NCBI GenBank assembly: GCA_026129135.1
Contig: JAHCIQ010000002.1
Span: forward strand, 496,001-560,000
Direction of reading: 5' to 3'
Source: Cyanobacteria bacterium TGS_CYA1
Lineage (GTDB): Bacteria; Cyanobacteriota; Vampirovibrionia; Obscuribacterales; Obscuribacteraceae
Length of the DNA stretch: 64,000 nucleotides
In this document: positions 1-8,585 of the stretch, in pieces
How positions within the stretch are numbered: position 1 is the stretch's first letter
Layout: every line of letters starts with the position of its first letter
The notes under the pieces: model-generated
Seen by the model: the letters and a program-made list of their open reading frames with translations, nothing else
Told to the model about the DNA's origin: nothing
Database searches by the model: none
Translations under genes and position numbers: made by a program

Positions 1-13
1 TTAAATGCAAATA

Positions 14-41
14 GAAAGAAGCACCTTTCGATGCTTCTTTC
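14..41 (-). terminator. probable intrinsic terminator after the glycine-zipper gene
   Basis: A perfect 10-bp inverted repeat (GAAAGAAGCA at 14-23, TGCTTCTTTC at 32-41) with an 8-nt loop lies about 55 bases past the stop of the minus-strand gene ending at 96. On the minus strand it is followed by a moderately T-rich stretch (TATTTGCATTTAA). The weak T-run and moderate GC content of the stem limit certainty. Confidence 0.5.
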
Positions 42-95
42 CGGGGTCTCATCTGCATGAGATCTCTATGCTTACACCTCGGACAGTGTTAGCAA

Positions 96-623
96 TTATT
101 GTTTGCCCTTCACGGACTCTTCGCCGCTGCGAGCAATATCTTTTGCGCCGTTGCCTTTCATGACTTGTTCGGCACGTTTAGCTTGTTCGCCATCTTCTGT
201 GTGAACAGAAATCAAAATGTTTCCAGCGTTCAGTTTGCCTTCATATTGTTTGGCTTCGAATTCGGGCATACCCAAACCGATTAGTCCGCCTGTGACACCA
301 CCAGCGGATCCACCTATAGCAGAACCAGCTAATGCTGCCATGATAGGACCAGCTGCAATAAAAGGACCAGCGCCTGGAATGGCGAGAGCGCCGATACCAG
401 CCATCCAACCCAGAGCACCACCGGCAATGGCTCCAGCTGCAGCACCAGTAGCGGTGCCTTCAGGAGCTTTGCTGTGTTTTTCGTAACCACTGTCTCTGAC
501 GCCTGTTTTGTCGGCCATCAAGACGGACATATCTGAATCTGTGAAACCGCTCATTCTAAGAGCATCAACGATATTACGAGCTTGAACTTCGTCTGTAGCA
601 ATGCACATTACTGCTTGTTTCAT
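96..623 (-). CDS. glycine-zipper protein with stress-protein-like flanking domains
   Basis: Encodes 175 residues from the ATG at 623. This start is preferred over an upstream in-frame start because AGGAG lies about nine bases before it, and the extra upstream residues look unlike the family. Residues 1-50 form a beta-alpha fold similar to the general stress protein 17M/YflT-like domain. Residues about 56-115 are rich in Gly and Ala with GxxxG spacing (GTATGAAAGAIAGGALG), as in glycine-zipper membrane segments. Residues about 120-165 look like a second small alpha/beta domain. Such proteins are usually stress-induced and membrane-associated, but the molecular role is unknown. The gene stands alone: the next minus-strand gene ends upstream at 835, and the 211-base gap between them should hold the promoter. 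Confidence 0.8.
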   Translation of the reverse strand: MKQAVMCIATDEVQARNIVDALRMSGFTDSDMSVLMADKTGVRDSGYEKHSKAPEGTATGAAAGAIAGGALGWMAGIGALAIPGAGPFIAAGPIMAALAGSAIGGSAGGVTGGLIGLGMPEFEAKQYEGKLNAGNILISVHTEDGEQAKRAEQVMKGNGAKDIARSGEESVKGKQ

Positions 624-834
624 TTTTATTAGTACTCCTAGTACAAAAAAGAGGAAAACACGCATTCTTTCGCTCAGCCAACTCAGAGTGCGGTTTGTAT
701 GCTTCTTGTGTAGCACGGCATTTTTCAGGCAATGCCGAATTCAAATGTCAAGCAAAACAAGGCAAACAGGCTGTGAGACTCGTTTTGGCGCTGCGGCAAT
801 CACCTACAGAACAGTAGTGAATCAACGAGATAAT

Positions 835-1524
835 TTACTCCTTTTCCATACGAGAGTTCACTGTAACTCGCTGCTGACTTTTGATCTCATAAAGCAAGTC
901 TTCACAGTTGCTGGCCATCTCAAGGTTGCCGTTGTTTAAGTAAGCACATCTTAATTGCTCTAGAAGATCCAATTCAAACGTCCTTTTAAAGTAGGCTTCG
1001 TTCAAAGAAACCTTCAACGCAGCATCATTAGTCAGACGAATTCCCTCGTCCAATACGGAATAGTAAGTCGATACCAGTACATCTCCACCTAACCCACCAC
1101 CAACTTCGCCTGATTGACCGTAACGTGGGTCAACCGGAACACTTGGGATAACCTTGATCTCGGCAATATCATTGGTTTTAAAATATGCCTGACTTGCAAA
1201 AATAGAAATGATAAATGCGTAAAAGGCAGAAACTGCATAGACCACTTTTCTGTATTGAGCCCTCACGGGACGCAAAAATTTTGGGCACTCATCGGTAGTG
1301 ATGGTGCCGTCCTGACGCAGAAAAAACTTGACGCACTTTCTGTCGCCACTATGGCTGGACAATAAAATCGCTTCAGCTTCTTTTTTGGACATGTCCGAAA
1401 TGTTGTAGACCTTTTTGTCGCATTGTTTGCACAAGCGCTCACGCTCGCCTCCTTCCATGGTCTCCCAGAGCACTGGGCAGGGAAACGAGAGCATGAGCGA
1501 ATCAAGTGGATTATCCTTTTTCAT
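835..1524 (-). CDS. membrane protein with N-terminal conserved cysteine motif
   Basis: Encodes 229 residues, function not recognised. The first 85 residues carry an ordered Cys pattern: CP at 16-17, W20, M23, CKQC at 32-35, a VYNIS-x-M element, C64 and C80. The same layout (CPxxW, RxRxCxxC, VxxxSxM, then a lone Cys before F and a final Cys) occurs at the N-terminus of uncharacterised proteins in Bacteroidota and Acidobacteria and is plausibly a metal-binding module. A single membrane segment follows at about 92-111 (YAVSAFYAFIISIFASQAYF). The C-terminal part of about 115 residues is probably outside the membrane. No strong Shine-Dalgarno is visible. Confidence 0.75.
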   Translation of the reverse strand: MKKDNPLDSLMLSFPCPVLWETMEGGERERLCKQCDKKVYNISDMSKKEAEAILLSSHSGDRKCVKFFLRQDGTITTDECPKFLRPVRAQYRKVVYAVSAFYAFIISIFASQAYFKTNDIAEIKVIPSVPVDPRYGQSGEVGGGLGGDVLVSTYYSVLDEGIRLTNDAALKVSLNEAYFKRTFELDLLEQLRCAYLNNGNLEMASNCEDLLYEIKSQQRVTVNSRMEKE

Positions 1525-1626
1525 AATCCGATTTTATTTAAAACACACCGATCGATGAACGGGAGAACCACTAATTATTCTGACGAACACTAGGTATTTC
1601 TCTCACTAAAAGCAGTAAGAATCCAG

Positions 1627-3249
1627 TTATTTAGTAGCGGGTGAATCTAATTTTTCAACTTTGACACGTTTTGGTGCAGTTTTATTCAAATACGCTAACT
1701 CTTTTTCTCTCTCGGCAGTTAGTTTCTTTTGGTCTTCGACAAATACAAACGATTCGTTGAGCAGGTTCATTTTGGCGACGTGAGCCTTGAGTAATCGATT
1801 ATCTTTCGCCAAAATCTCATCTATTTTGACCAGCAGCTTGTTGTAATTTTCTTGTGTCATCTCGAAAGGAATGACGCGACTTCTTAATAAGTAGTATTCA
1901 TCCAGTAGTAACATCAAATTGTCCGGATTTAGTCTGCGAGCATTTTTAAGCGCAGTTTCAGCACAGTCAAACATGTAATCACGGTCAGTTCGTGGCAGTT
2001 GAGATATTCTCCAGGAATTGATCACATCTGGAGAAGGAAATGGGCTTCCTTTCGGCAAGGTTTCATAATGCTTTTCTTGTTCTACCTTCGAGGCAGGAAT
2101 TGAGCTAATGGTGAATTTTTCTATGAATTTAATATCGTGTCGAGTCGATGTAGCTGTGAGCCGGTAGACATCAAAGATAAATTTAAATGGTGCACAGCTT
2201 TCTGGGTAATCAGTAATACAGCACTCCAGATACTTCAAAAGTTCATTTCGCTCTTCACGAGAAATTGACTTCTGTCCTGAGGCAAGACTCAACAATTTGG
2301 CATTTGCGAAAGTCATTTGAGCTTCTGGATTCTTTGAATCCATTTTGAGAAGTTGCTCCGCAACCTTTACCGATTGAGCGAGAAGTTCATTAACTTCAGC
2401 TCTTTTTTTGGAAAATAGATAAATGTAGCGCTGCTTTTGAAGCACATATACTTTCAAATATTTAGCCACTTTTTCTTGATAAAACGCTTTTTCCTCTATC
2501 AATTCGAGGGCTTGACTGAAATACTTGCCAGCTTCCTCGAAATCTCCGTTTTCGGTTTCCAATTCACCAAGTCCGATCAATATTTTGATCCACATTTGCT
2601 TGTAATCTACAGAACCCGGATTGGCTTTTAATGCACTTTTAGATAAATCCAGTGCATTAACAAAGCAAGTTTTACCAGCGTCATAGTCAAAAAGTAGAGT
2701 AAGCAATTTGCCTTTGTAGCGCAAAGCTTCGGACTTTTGCAAAATCACAGCCTCTTTATCCGAACTGGACTTCAAAGCTTCATCGAGGATTTGAATACTT
2801 TGATTGAAATAGCTCAGAGCCTCATCATATTTGGAAATAAGCCAAAGAGAGTTGGCGTGATTACAATACGCTGTACCTTTTTTCAGCAACAAATCTTGCT
2901 TATCTATTTTATCTTTTGCTTCAGTTTCTAAAATTTCGCGCGAAACTTTGGAATACTCAATAGCTAGTTTTACACTTTCTGTAAGGTTAGCAATAAATGA
3001 AAGCTGATTTAAGGCATTAATGGTACTGGCATCAACAACACCATTCTTGCGCTCGAAGACTTGTTCCCAGCACAATTGGTAAGCATTCAGATACTCTCTA
3101 TTTCTACACAAATCGCCAATATATTTAGAATTGAACTGTCCCTTTTTCTCAGATTCAAGGGCTAAACAACTAAGCGAAACTGAGTTCATGGCATTTAATA
3201 AGAAAACGATTAAAGCCAATCTCGAAAAATGGTTTATTTTGACAAACAT
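1627..3249 (-). CDS. secreted TPR-repeat protein
   Basis: Encodes 540 residues. The N-terminus is a signal peptide (basic start, hydrophobic core IFLLNAMNSV, likely cleavage after SLSCLA). The mature part is helical with TPR-type pairs, for example YDEALSYFNQSIQILDEAL near 140 and GDFEEAGKYFSQALELIEE near 235, so it is probably a protein-binding scaffold outside the cytoplasm. AGGAAA about eight bases before the ATG supports the start. The gene begins 11 bases after the stop of the AAA+ ATPase gene upstream, so the two are likely co-transcribed. No catalytic motif was seen. Confidence 0.82.
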   Translation of the reverse strand: MFVKINHFSRLALIVFLLNAMNSVSLSCLALESEKKGQFNSKYIGDLCRNREYLNAYQLCWEQVFERKNGVVDASTINALNQLSFIANLTESVKLAIEYSKVSREILETEAKDKIDKQDLLLKKGTAYCNHANSLWLISKYDEALSYFNQSIQILDEALKSSSDKEAVILQKSEALRYKGKLLTLLFDYDAGKTCFVNALDLSKSALKANPGSVDYKQMWIKILIGLGELETENGDFEEAGKYFSQALELIEEKAFYQEKVAKYLKVYVLQKQRYIYLFSKKRAEVNELLAQSVKVAEQLLKMDSKNPEAQMTFANAKLLSLASGQKSISREERNELLKYLECCITDYPESCAPFKFIFDVYRLTATSTRHDIKFIEKFTISSIPASKVEQEKHYETLPKGSPFPSPDVINSWRISQLPRTDRDYMFDCAETALKNARRLNPDNLMLLLDEYYLLRSRVIPFEMTQENYNKLLVKIDEILAKDNRLLKAHVAKMNLLNESFVFVEDQKKLTAEREKELAYLNKTAPKRVKVEKLDSPATK

Positions 3250-3260
3250 TTGCTTTTCCT

Positions 3261-5366
3261 TTATGCCGGCTTGTAAATCGGCTCTAAATCGCTTGCTACA
3301 ATCTCAGTCAAAATCTTTTCGTCTACCTGTGGCAGGTCAACTATGCGATTTGCTTGCAAGTTTATCGCGGTCTCAAAGACATTGCGCACGTCGCGAGCAT
3401 TTCCAAAGCTTTTGTCGCGCTTAGAATAAATCTGTTCCATGATTTTCTTCGCCACATCGCGCGCATCATCGGTCAAAACGAAAGTCGCTTTGGCACAAAA
3501 TGAATCTAGAATTTCGAGCAATTGCTCTGGAGTGTAATCGCTGAAATTAAAGTATTTATTGAAGCGCGACTTGAGACCAGGGTTAGATGAAATGAAGTTG
3601 TCCATTTTATCTGGATAACCAGCCACAATCACCACCAAATCTTCGCGGTGGTCTTCCATACGTTTTACCAGTGTGTCTACAGCTTCCTGTCCATACTGGT
3701 CAACGGCACCTTCTGGAGCCAGGGCATAAGCTTCGTCTATAAATAAGACACCGCCAAGTGCCCGCTCGATTTGTTCGCTTACCTGAATGGCAGTCTGACC
3801 GAGATAGCCACCGACCAGCACCGAGCGGTCAACTTCCACCAGGTGTCCTTTAGTAAGTACACCAAGTTCGCGATAAATGTCTGCGATGATGCGCGCTACT
3901 GTCGTTTTACCAGTTCCAGGGTTTCCAGAAAAAACCAGGTGACGGGTGATAGGCGAGGCAGAAAGCCCTTTCTCCTCGCGCATGATTTGCACTTTGATAA
4001 AATTGACCAATTGTTTGACGTCTTTTTTGACATCATCAAGACCGATGAGACCTTCTAGTTGCCCAATCGCATTGTCTAACGTTTTTGGAATGATAAAAAC
4101 ACCGGTATTACCAGTACGTTTATATGTTTTCGGTTCACCAGTATCTGTTTCAGCTGCCGGAGACAAAGCTGCAGCCATAGCACTGTCAGATTTTTTGGTA
4201 TTGAGCATAGTATCAGGCAGTGTCGAAGGATCTTTAAGCCCACCTGCGTCGGGATATAGATGAGCCTGAAATTCTTTGAGCCAGGCTTCTTCTTCGGGAC
4301 TTATACTAGAATCGGCTTTGAACATTAAATTAGCCATTCGAAATACAGTGGTTCTAAAAGTAGATGCTAACTCTGATCCGCAAGTTTTATCGTAATTTTG
4401 CAATGCCAGTATCAAATCATCGAATTCATCGGGATTTGGCGATGGGTACTGTTTAGACTTCAAAAGTTCTTTGATATAGCCTTCGCTCGCCATAAAACCG
4501 TAAAGCCCAAAGACAGGTGCCATATCGCAAATGAGGTTGACTTCTTGCGGATGGATAATTTTGTCTATATAGGTAAGACCAACACAAAATCCAGCTAATT
4601 TGTTTCGTAAGAAAAGACACGGCTCTTTGAAAGTTGAGACATCACCAAGTCTGTCACTAATCTGAAAGAGTGGTGGCATTAGTGTTGCGAATAAGTTTTT
4701 TGTTTCGAGCACGAAGCTTTTGCCATCAGCATGCAAATATTGTTTTCCTGGCTTAGTCCAGTTCAAGACTTCTTCCATTTCGGTCTCGAATTGACGGACC
4801 ATATCGAGGTCTTCAGGACCTGGCTTTTCTAGCACGGTCAAAACTTCACTCACTATTTTGCACAAGAAATTGCGCCATTTGAGCGACTGATTCAAGCGAT
4901 TTTTCAAGTCATACGATTTAAGAGCGTCTATGACTTTGTGTGGAAGCGGATTTTTAAATTCGTCCGATGAGGCAAGTGTTTGCGCAGTCTCGCTAAAGTA
5001 CTCGATATGTTCTTGTAGCTGAAGACCACACTTACCATTTTCAATATCGATGGCGTCATAGATATCGAATAAAAATGCCCACTGTTTGTTGGTGAGACTT
5101 TTGCGCAGCGATATGTAGCTAATAAGTCGCACATAATCGAGATAAATGACGTCATTTGCGACTTTGGGATCGCCTTCTACTTCCCATGATCGCTTAAGTA
5201 TTTGATCAACGCTTTCTTCGATTTTGAATCGAAGCTCACCAAATTGTTTAATTAACTCACCAGATGCGCGAGTGTGCATTATTTGACCGATTCGGGAATC
5301 GAAAAAAGTATACCTTACCCAGGACCTCTTTTCATCGGGTGATATCAAGCGATAGTAAAGGCGCAT
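3261..5366 (-). CDS. AAA+ ATPase, CbbX/SpoVK-like, with TerB-like N-terminal segment
   Basis: Encodes about 701 residues. The C-terminal third is an AAA+ domain of the CbbX/SpoVK/EccA type: Walker A GNPGTGKTT near 480, Walker B GVLFIDEAYAL near 540, sensor region VVIVAGYPDKM and a putative arginine finger in SRFNKYF. These ATPases remodel or unfold protein partners. The preceding 400 residues are helical and contain KADSSISPEEEAWLKEF, which resembles the acidic helix of TerB-like domains. The start is uncertain: an ORF extends to 5432, but that would overlap the divergent reductase gene, so the ATG at 5366 (residue 23 of the longer form) is used. The downstream partner is the secreted TPR protein, 11 bases away. 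Confidence 0.85.
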   Translation of the reverse strand: MRLYYRLISPDEKRSWVRYTFFDSRIGQIMHTRASGELIKQFGELRFKIEESVDQILKRSWEVEGDPKVANDVIYLDYVRLISYISLRKSLTNKQWAFLFDIYDAIDIENGKCGLQLQEHIEYFSETAQTLASSDEFKNPLPHKVIDALKSYDLKNRLNQSLKWRNFLCKIVSEVLTVLEKPGPEDLDMVRQFETEMEEVLNWTKPGKQYLHADGKSFVLETKNLFATLMPPLFQISDRLGDVSTFKEPCLFLRNKLAGFCVGLTYIDKIIHPQEVNLICDMAPVFGLYGFMASEGYIKELLKSKQYPSPNPDEFDDLILALQNYDKTCGSELASTFRTTVFRMANLMFKADSSISPEEEAWLKEFQAHLYPDAGGLKDPSTLPDTMLNTKKSDSAMAAALSPAAETDTGEPKTYKRTGNTGVFIIPKTLDNAIGQLEGLIGLDDVKKDVKQLVNFIKVQIMREEKGLSASPITRHLVFSGNPGTGKTTVARIIADIYRELGVLTKGHLVEVDRSVLVGGYLGQTAIQVSEQIERALGGVLFIDEAYALAPEGAVDQYGQEAVDTLVKRMEDHREDLVVIVAGYPDKMDNFISSNPGLKSRFNKYFNFSDYTPEQLLEILDSFCAKATFVLTDDARDVAKKIMEQIYSKRDKSFGNARDVRNVFETAINLQANRIVDLPQVDEKILTEIVASDLEPIYKPA

Positions 5367-5404
5367 GAGGAGTATGATTATTGACTCTTCAAAGAGGTGT
5401 AAAA

Positions 5405-6232
5405 ATGAGCGCAGAATCGACGATACCATCAATGATGTACGGCACCGCCTGGAAAAAAGACGAAACCGCTCGTCTGGTAAAACTTGCTATTAAATCTGGA
5501 TTCACCGCTATTGATACCGCTAATCAAAAGAAGCATTACGATGAAGTGTTGGTTGGAGAGGCTTTGAACGACGCTTTTAAATCTGGTGCCAAACGCGAAT
5601 CTTTCTTCATTCAGACTAAATACACTTCTAAAGATGGACAGGACCACCGTTTGCCTTACGATCCCAAAGCAGACTTGAAGACACAAGTTAGACAATCGAT
5701 TGATAGCTCGCTCGAGCATTTGCATACAGATTATCTCGACTCTTATGTATTGCATGGACCGCATTACCGCCACGGCTTAGGCAAAGAAGACTGGCAGGTC
5801 TGGGAAGGTATCGAAGAGCAATTTGAGGCAGGCAAAACCAAAATGGTCGGTTGTAGCAACGTATCTGCCGATCAGCTTCGCGAATTGTCTCTTGCAGCGA
5901 AAGTAAAGCCTAAAATGGTTCAGAATCGATGTTATGCAATCAATGGCTGGGACTATGAAGTACGTCAAATTTGCAAAGAAATTGGAGCCACTTATCAAGG
6001 ATTCTCACTCTTAACAGCTAATCCCCAGGTGCTTAGCCATCCATTCGTCTTGCAAATTGCACAGCGTCAGAATGCAACTCCAGCACAAATAGTTTTCAAA
6101 TTTTCTATGTCTATCGGGATGCTACCGCTAACTGGCACGACGAGCGAGAAACACATGCTAGAAGATCTTAAATCCAAAGAACTCGAGCTGACGCAAGAAG
6201 AAATCGATACTATCGAAAAAATCAGTTCTTAG
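5405..6232 (+). CDS. aldo/keto reductase
   Basis: Encodes 275 residues from the ATG at 5405, which has GAGGTG a few bases upstream. An earlier in-frame codon at 5381 has no such site. The likely catalytic tetrad is visible: D37 in AIDTAN, Y45 in KKHYDE, K72 in FIQTKY and H117 in SYVLHGP. The spacing between D37 and Y45 is three residues longer than the usual D-x4-Y. Late motifs MVQNRCYA and GMLPLTGTTSEKHM match the strand and NADPH-binding region of the superfamily. It should reduce small carbonyl compounds with NAD(P)H, but the substrate cannot be told. It is divergent from the AAA+ gene and its last 11 bases overlap the convergent sensor kinase gene. Confidence 0.9.
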   Translation: MSAESTIPSMMYGTAWKKDETARLVKLAIKSGFTAIDTANQKKHYDEVLVGEALNDAFKSGAKRESFFIQTKYTSKDGQDHRLPYDPKADLKTQVRQSIDSSLEHLHTDYLDSYVLHGPHYRHGLGKEDWQVWEGIEEQFEAGKTKMVGCSNVSADQLRELSLAAKVKPKMVQNRCYAINGWDYEVRQICKEIGATYQGFSLLTANPQVLSHPFVLQIAQRQNATPAQIVFKFSMSIGMLPLTGTTSEKHMLEDLKSKELELTQEEIDTIEKISS

Positions 6233-7610
6233 ATTTATAAGTGTCGAAGCTAACCTTAAAAGCTGAGCCGTTACCACCTGCGGCGGGCGACACATCAATC
6301 TTTGCCTTATGAGAGGAGACAATTTCTTTAACTATGGCAAGTCCAAGACCGGTACCTGGCTTTTCCGTGCCTGGTAATCTGTAGAAGCGCTCGAATATTC
6401 GCTCCCGTTCTTCCTTTGGAATTCCTGGACCATCGTCTTCGACAGTCAGAATCGTAGTACCATTGCGAATGGCTACTTCGATTTTGATCGTTCCTCCATT
6501 TTGAGTATACAAAATGCTATTTTCAATCAAGTTGGAAGCGAGTTCTTCAATGCCTCCAGGGTCGCCGTAAATCAAGGCTGGCTCGCTAGTAGAGTGAAAT
6601 TCCAAATCAACTTTTTGTTTTATCGCTTCTGGCACACTTGCAGCAGTTACTTCTGAAACGACACTGTTCAAATCGACCACGCTCATCTGCCTTGTTGATG
6701 AAGCGCCAGGCTCTGAACGTGCGAGCATTAGCAATCGGCCAACTACTTTGCCCATGCGCGCTATTCCCAAATCGAGTTCACTTAGTACCTCTTTTAGCTC
6801 TTCGTCCTTTGCCAATTTTCTCGCCAGCGCACTGTACGTTCCAAGCCCAGCGATAGGCGTGCGCAATTGATGAGCTGCATTGGCAATAAAACGTTTTTGT
6901 AGCTCCACATCTTCACTCAACTGGTGAAGCAGGTTATTAAGGGCATCTACAAGTGATTTAATTTCGCTTGGTTCATCCACTTCAAGTGGGCTCAGATCTC
7001 CAGGAGACCTTAAATTCACGGCCGATTCAACTCTTGTAAGTGGAGACAAGCCGCGCCTTACACCCACCCAGACAGCTATAAGTGCACATGCAATCAAAAT
7101 AAATTGACTTAAAAGTACGGTGACTGCTATTTGATTGGTCAATTCTTTCCTGGTATTACGAGTCTCAGCGACCTGAATGATAACGTTCTCGACGCTTGCA
7201 TTCGCCTCGGATATGGGAACGAAAAATGCAACCGCTCGAAGCTGTCTCTCTTTCAATTTAAAAAATCGGAACTGGGGAGTGATAGTCAATTGCTCTATCT
7301 TGGGCAGGGGCAGAAAATCGTGCCCTGCAATGAATTGACCTGATTCGCTCAAAATTTGAAAATAAAACTCATCGCGATTGTTATGGCGCAAAATCGACAA
7401 GGCAGCAACCGGCATATCCACTGAAATGTGTGCATCTTTTATTTTGATTCTAGCTAAAACCGAGTCGGCTGAATTTACTAATTCGCGGTCATAAATGCTT
7501 CGAGCGAGATTCTCACCAATATAAAACGCTCCTATGCTACTGAATGCCGATAAGCTCAAAAGCGGGATGAGCAGCCAGAGTAGCAGTTGTCGTCTAATTG
7601 AACGTTTCAT
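6222..7610 (-). CDS. sensor histidine kinase, TctE/QseC-like
   Basis: Encodes 462 residues. RRQLLLWLLIPLLSLSAFSS begins a first membrane helix typical of the 2CSK_N sensor family. A periplasmic region of about 125 residues follows, then a second helix near 162-185 and a HAMP-like linker. The phospho-acceptor is in AHQLRTPIAGL near 246. The ATPase domain shows an N-box (LIENSILYT), DDGPGIP and GTGLGLAIVKEI near 420. The ATG overlaps the stop of the upstream response regulator gene by four bases (ATGA), so the two are a cognate pair. It is the last gene of an operon starting with trehalose-6-phosphate synthase. The stimulus is unknown. Confidence 0.93.
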   Translation of the reverse strand: MKRSIRRQLLLWLLIPLLSLSAFSSIGAFYIGENLARSIYDRELVNSADSVLARIKIKDAHISVDMPVAALSILRHNNRDEFYFQILSESGQFIAGHDFLPLPKIEQLTITPQFRFFKLKERQLRAVAFFVPISEANASVENVIIQVAETRNTRKELTNQIAVTVLLSQFILIACALIAVWVGVRRGLSPLTRVESAVNLRSPGDLSPLEVDEPSEIKSLVDALNNLLHQLSEDVELQKRFIANAAHQLRTPIAGLGTYSALARKLAKDEELKEVLSELDLGIARMGKVVGRLLMLARSEPGASSTRQMSVVDLNSVVSEVTAASVPEAIKQKVDLEFHSTSEPALIYGDPGGIEELASNLIENSILYTQNGGTIKIEVAIRNGTTILTVEDDGPGIPKEERERIFERFYRLPGTEKPGTGLGLAIVKEIVSSHKAKIDVSPAAGGNGSAFKVSFDTYKSKN

Positions 7611-8275
7611 TTATTTTCGATTATAAAACCCAATCCCTTTACAGTTTTTATCGAGCAAGTAGACTTTTCCATTTTCTTTCGTAATCGATGAATAACGATA
7701 TCCAGTGCGTTTCCGGTAATATCCAGTTCAAGATCGAAAAGATAGTCGAGCAACTTTTCGCGCATTACAAGTTTGCCCTTTTTTTGCATCAAAAATTCTA
7801 GCACTTTAAACTCGCGCAGCGTCAATTCAAGCACTTCTTCATCTACATAGAATTGATTGGACGAAACATCGAGGCTCAAATTACCTGAAGAAATTTTGGT
7901 TTGATTGTCCCATTTTTCTTTGCGTAATAAAGCACGAATACGAGCTTCCAGTTCTCCCATATCAAATGGTTTGCAAAGATAATCATTGGCACCTAAATCG
8001 AGTCCATGAATGCGGTCATTAAGGGTGTCTCGGGCAGTCAAAATCAAAACAGGAAGCGTTTTCCCTGCAGACCGAAGCCAGGATAGAATTTCAAAACCGG
8101 ACTTGAAAGGCAATCCGATATCGAGAATCAATAGATCATAGTCAAACGCACCAACAGCATCTTCCGCTTCCGGACCGGTTTTTGCCACATCAATTTTGTG
8201 ACCGCTAAAACGCAGCGAGCGTGAAAGCCCGTCGCACAGATATTTGTCGTCTTCAGCCAGGAGTATGTGAGCCAT
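7607..8275 (-). CDS. OmpR/PhoB-type response regulator
   Basis: Encodes 222 residues. The receiver domain (1-115) has acidic residues E8, D9 and D10, phospho-acceptor D52 in LLILDIGLP, the Thr of LILTARD and the Lys of YLCKPF. The C-terminal winged-helix domain shows the LTLREFKVLEFLM and VIHRLRKKM elements of OmpR/PhoB DNA-binding domains. It is the partner of the kinase gene that overlaps its end. Its start overlaps the end of the upstream receiver-like gene by 23 bases, a sign of translational coupling. Targets are unknown, although autoregulation of the trehalose operon would be a simple hypothesis. Confidence 0.93.
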   Translation of the reverse strand: MAHILLAEDDKYLCDGLSRSLRFSGHKIDVAKTGPEAEDAVGAFDYDLLILDIGLPFKSGFEILSWLRSAGKTLPVLILTARDTLNDRIHGLDLGANDYLCKPFDMGELEARIRALLRKEKWDNQTKISSGNLSLDVSSNQFYVDEEVLELTLREFKVLEFLMQKKGKLVMREKLLDYLFDLELDITGNALDIVIHRLRKKMEKSTCSIKTVKGLGFIIENK

Positions 8276-8585
8276 CTTTAGTTCCTGAAAAAATTTTTTC
8301 TATCTTTTGCCTAAAGCGTTCCATGTGAAAATCAGAAGAATTGTTTGATACACATATTACTGGGACCGAATAGTTAGAAGTATCAATAATCTGTTTCATC
8401 CGAGCAGATTCAGAACCATCCGTATCGTCAATTTTAATGATTACAGCATCCATGAATCGCTGTTCCAACAATGAAAACATTCTATTATCGCTCTTCACGA
8501 AATACAGATTGCAAGCCAGCTCATGCAATGCAGCGTCTATTTCCTTCTGATTTTTTTCGCTGTCAGACCGCACTAAAAAATTCAT
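8253..8585 (-). CDS. small receiver-like protein in the trehalose/two-component operon
   Basis: Encodes 110 residues from the ATG at 8585, which overlaps the otsA stop as TAATG. An upstream TTG at 8594 is less likely. The pattern FMDAVIIKIDDTDGS, then a helix, then SVPVICVSNNSSD, matches the beta3 to beta4 region of receiver domains. The acidic pocket at the N-terminus and the conserved Lys near the C-terminus are not evident. It may be a degenerate (pseudo-)receiver acting as an adaptor between trehalose synthesis and the downstream two-component pair. This assignment is by pattern only. It is tightly coupled to both neighbours. Confidence 0.7.
   Translation of the reverse strand: MNFLVRSDSEKNQKEIDAALHELACNLYFVKSDNRMFSLLEQRFMDAVIIKIDDTDGSESARMKQIIDTSNYSVPVICVSNNSSDFHMERFRQKIEKIFSGTKDGSHTPG

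Noticed and set aside
5366-5432. Extended N-terminus of the AAA+ protein to 5432
   Set aside because: It would overlap the start of the divergent reductase gene and its ribosome site. The extra residues look like read-through of the promoter region.
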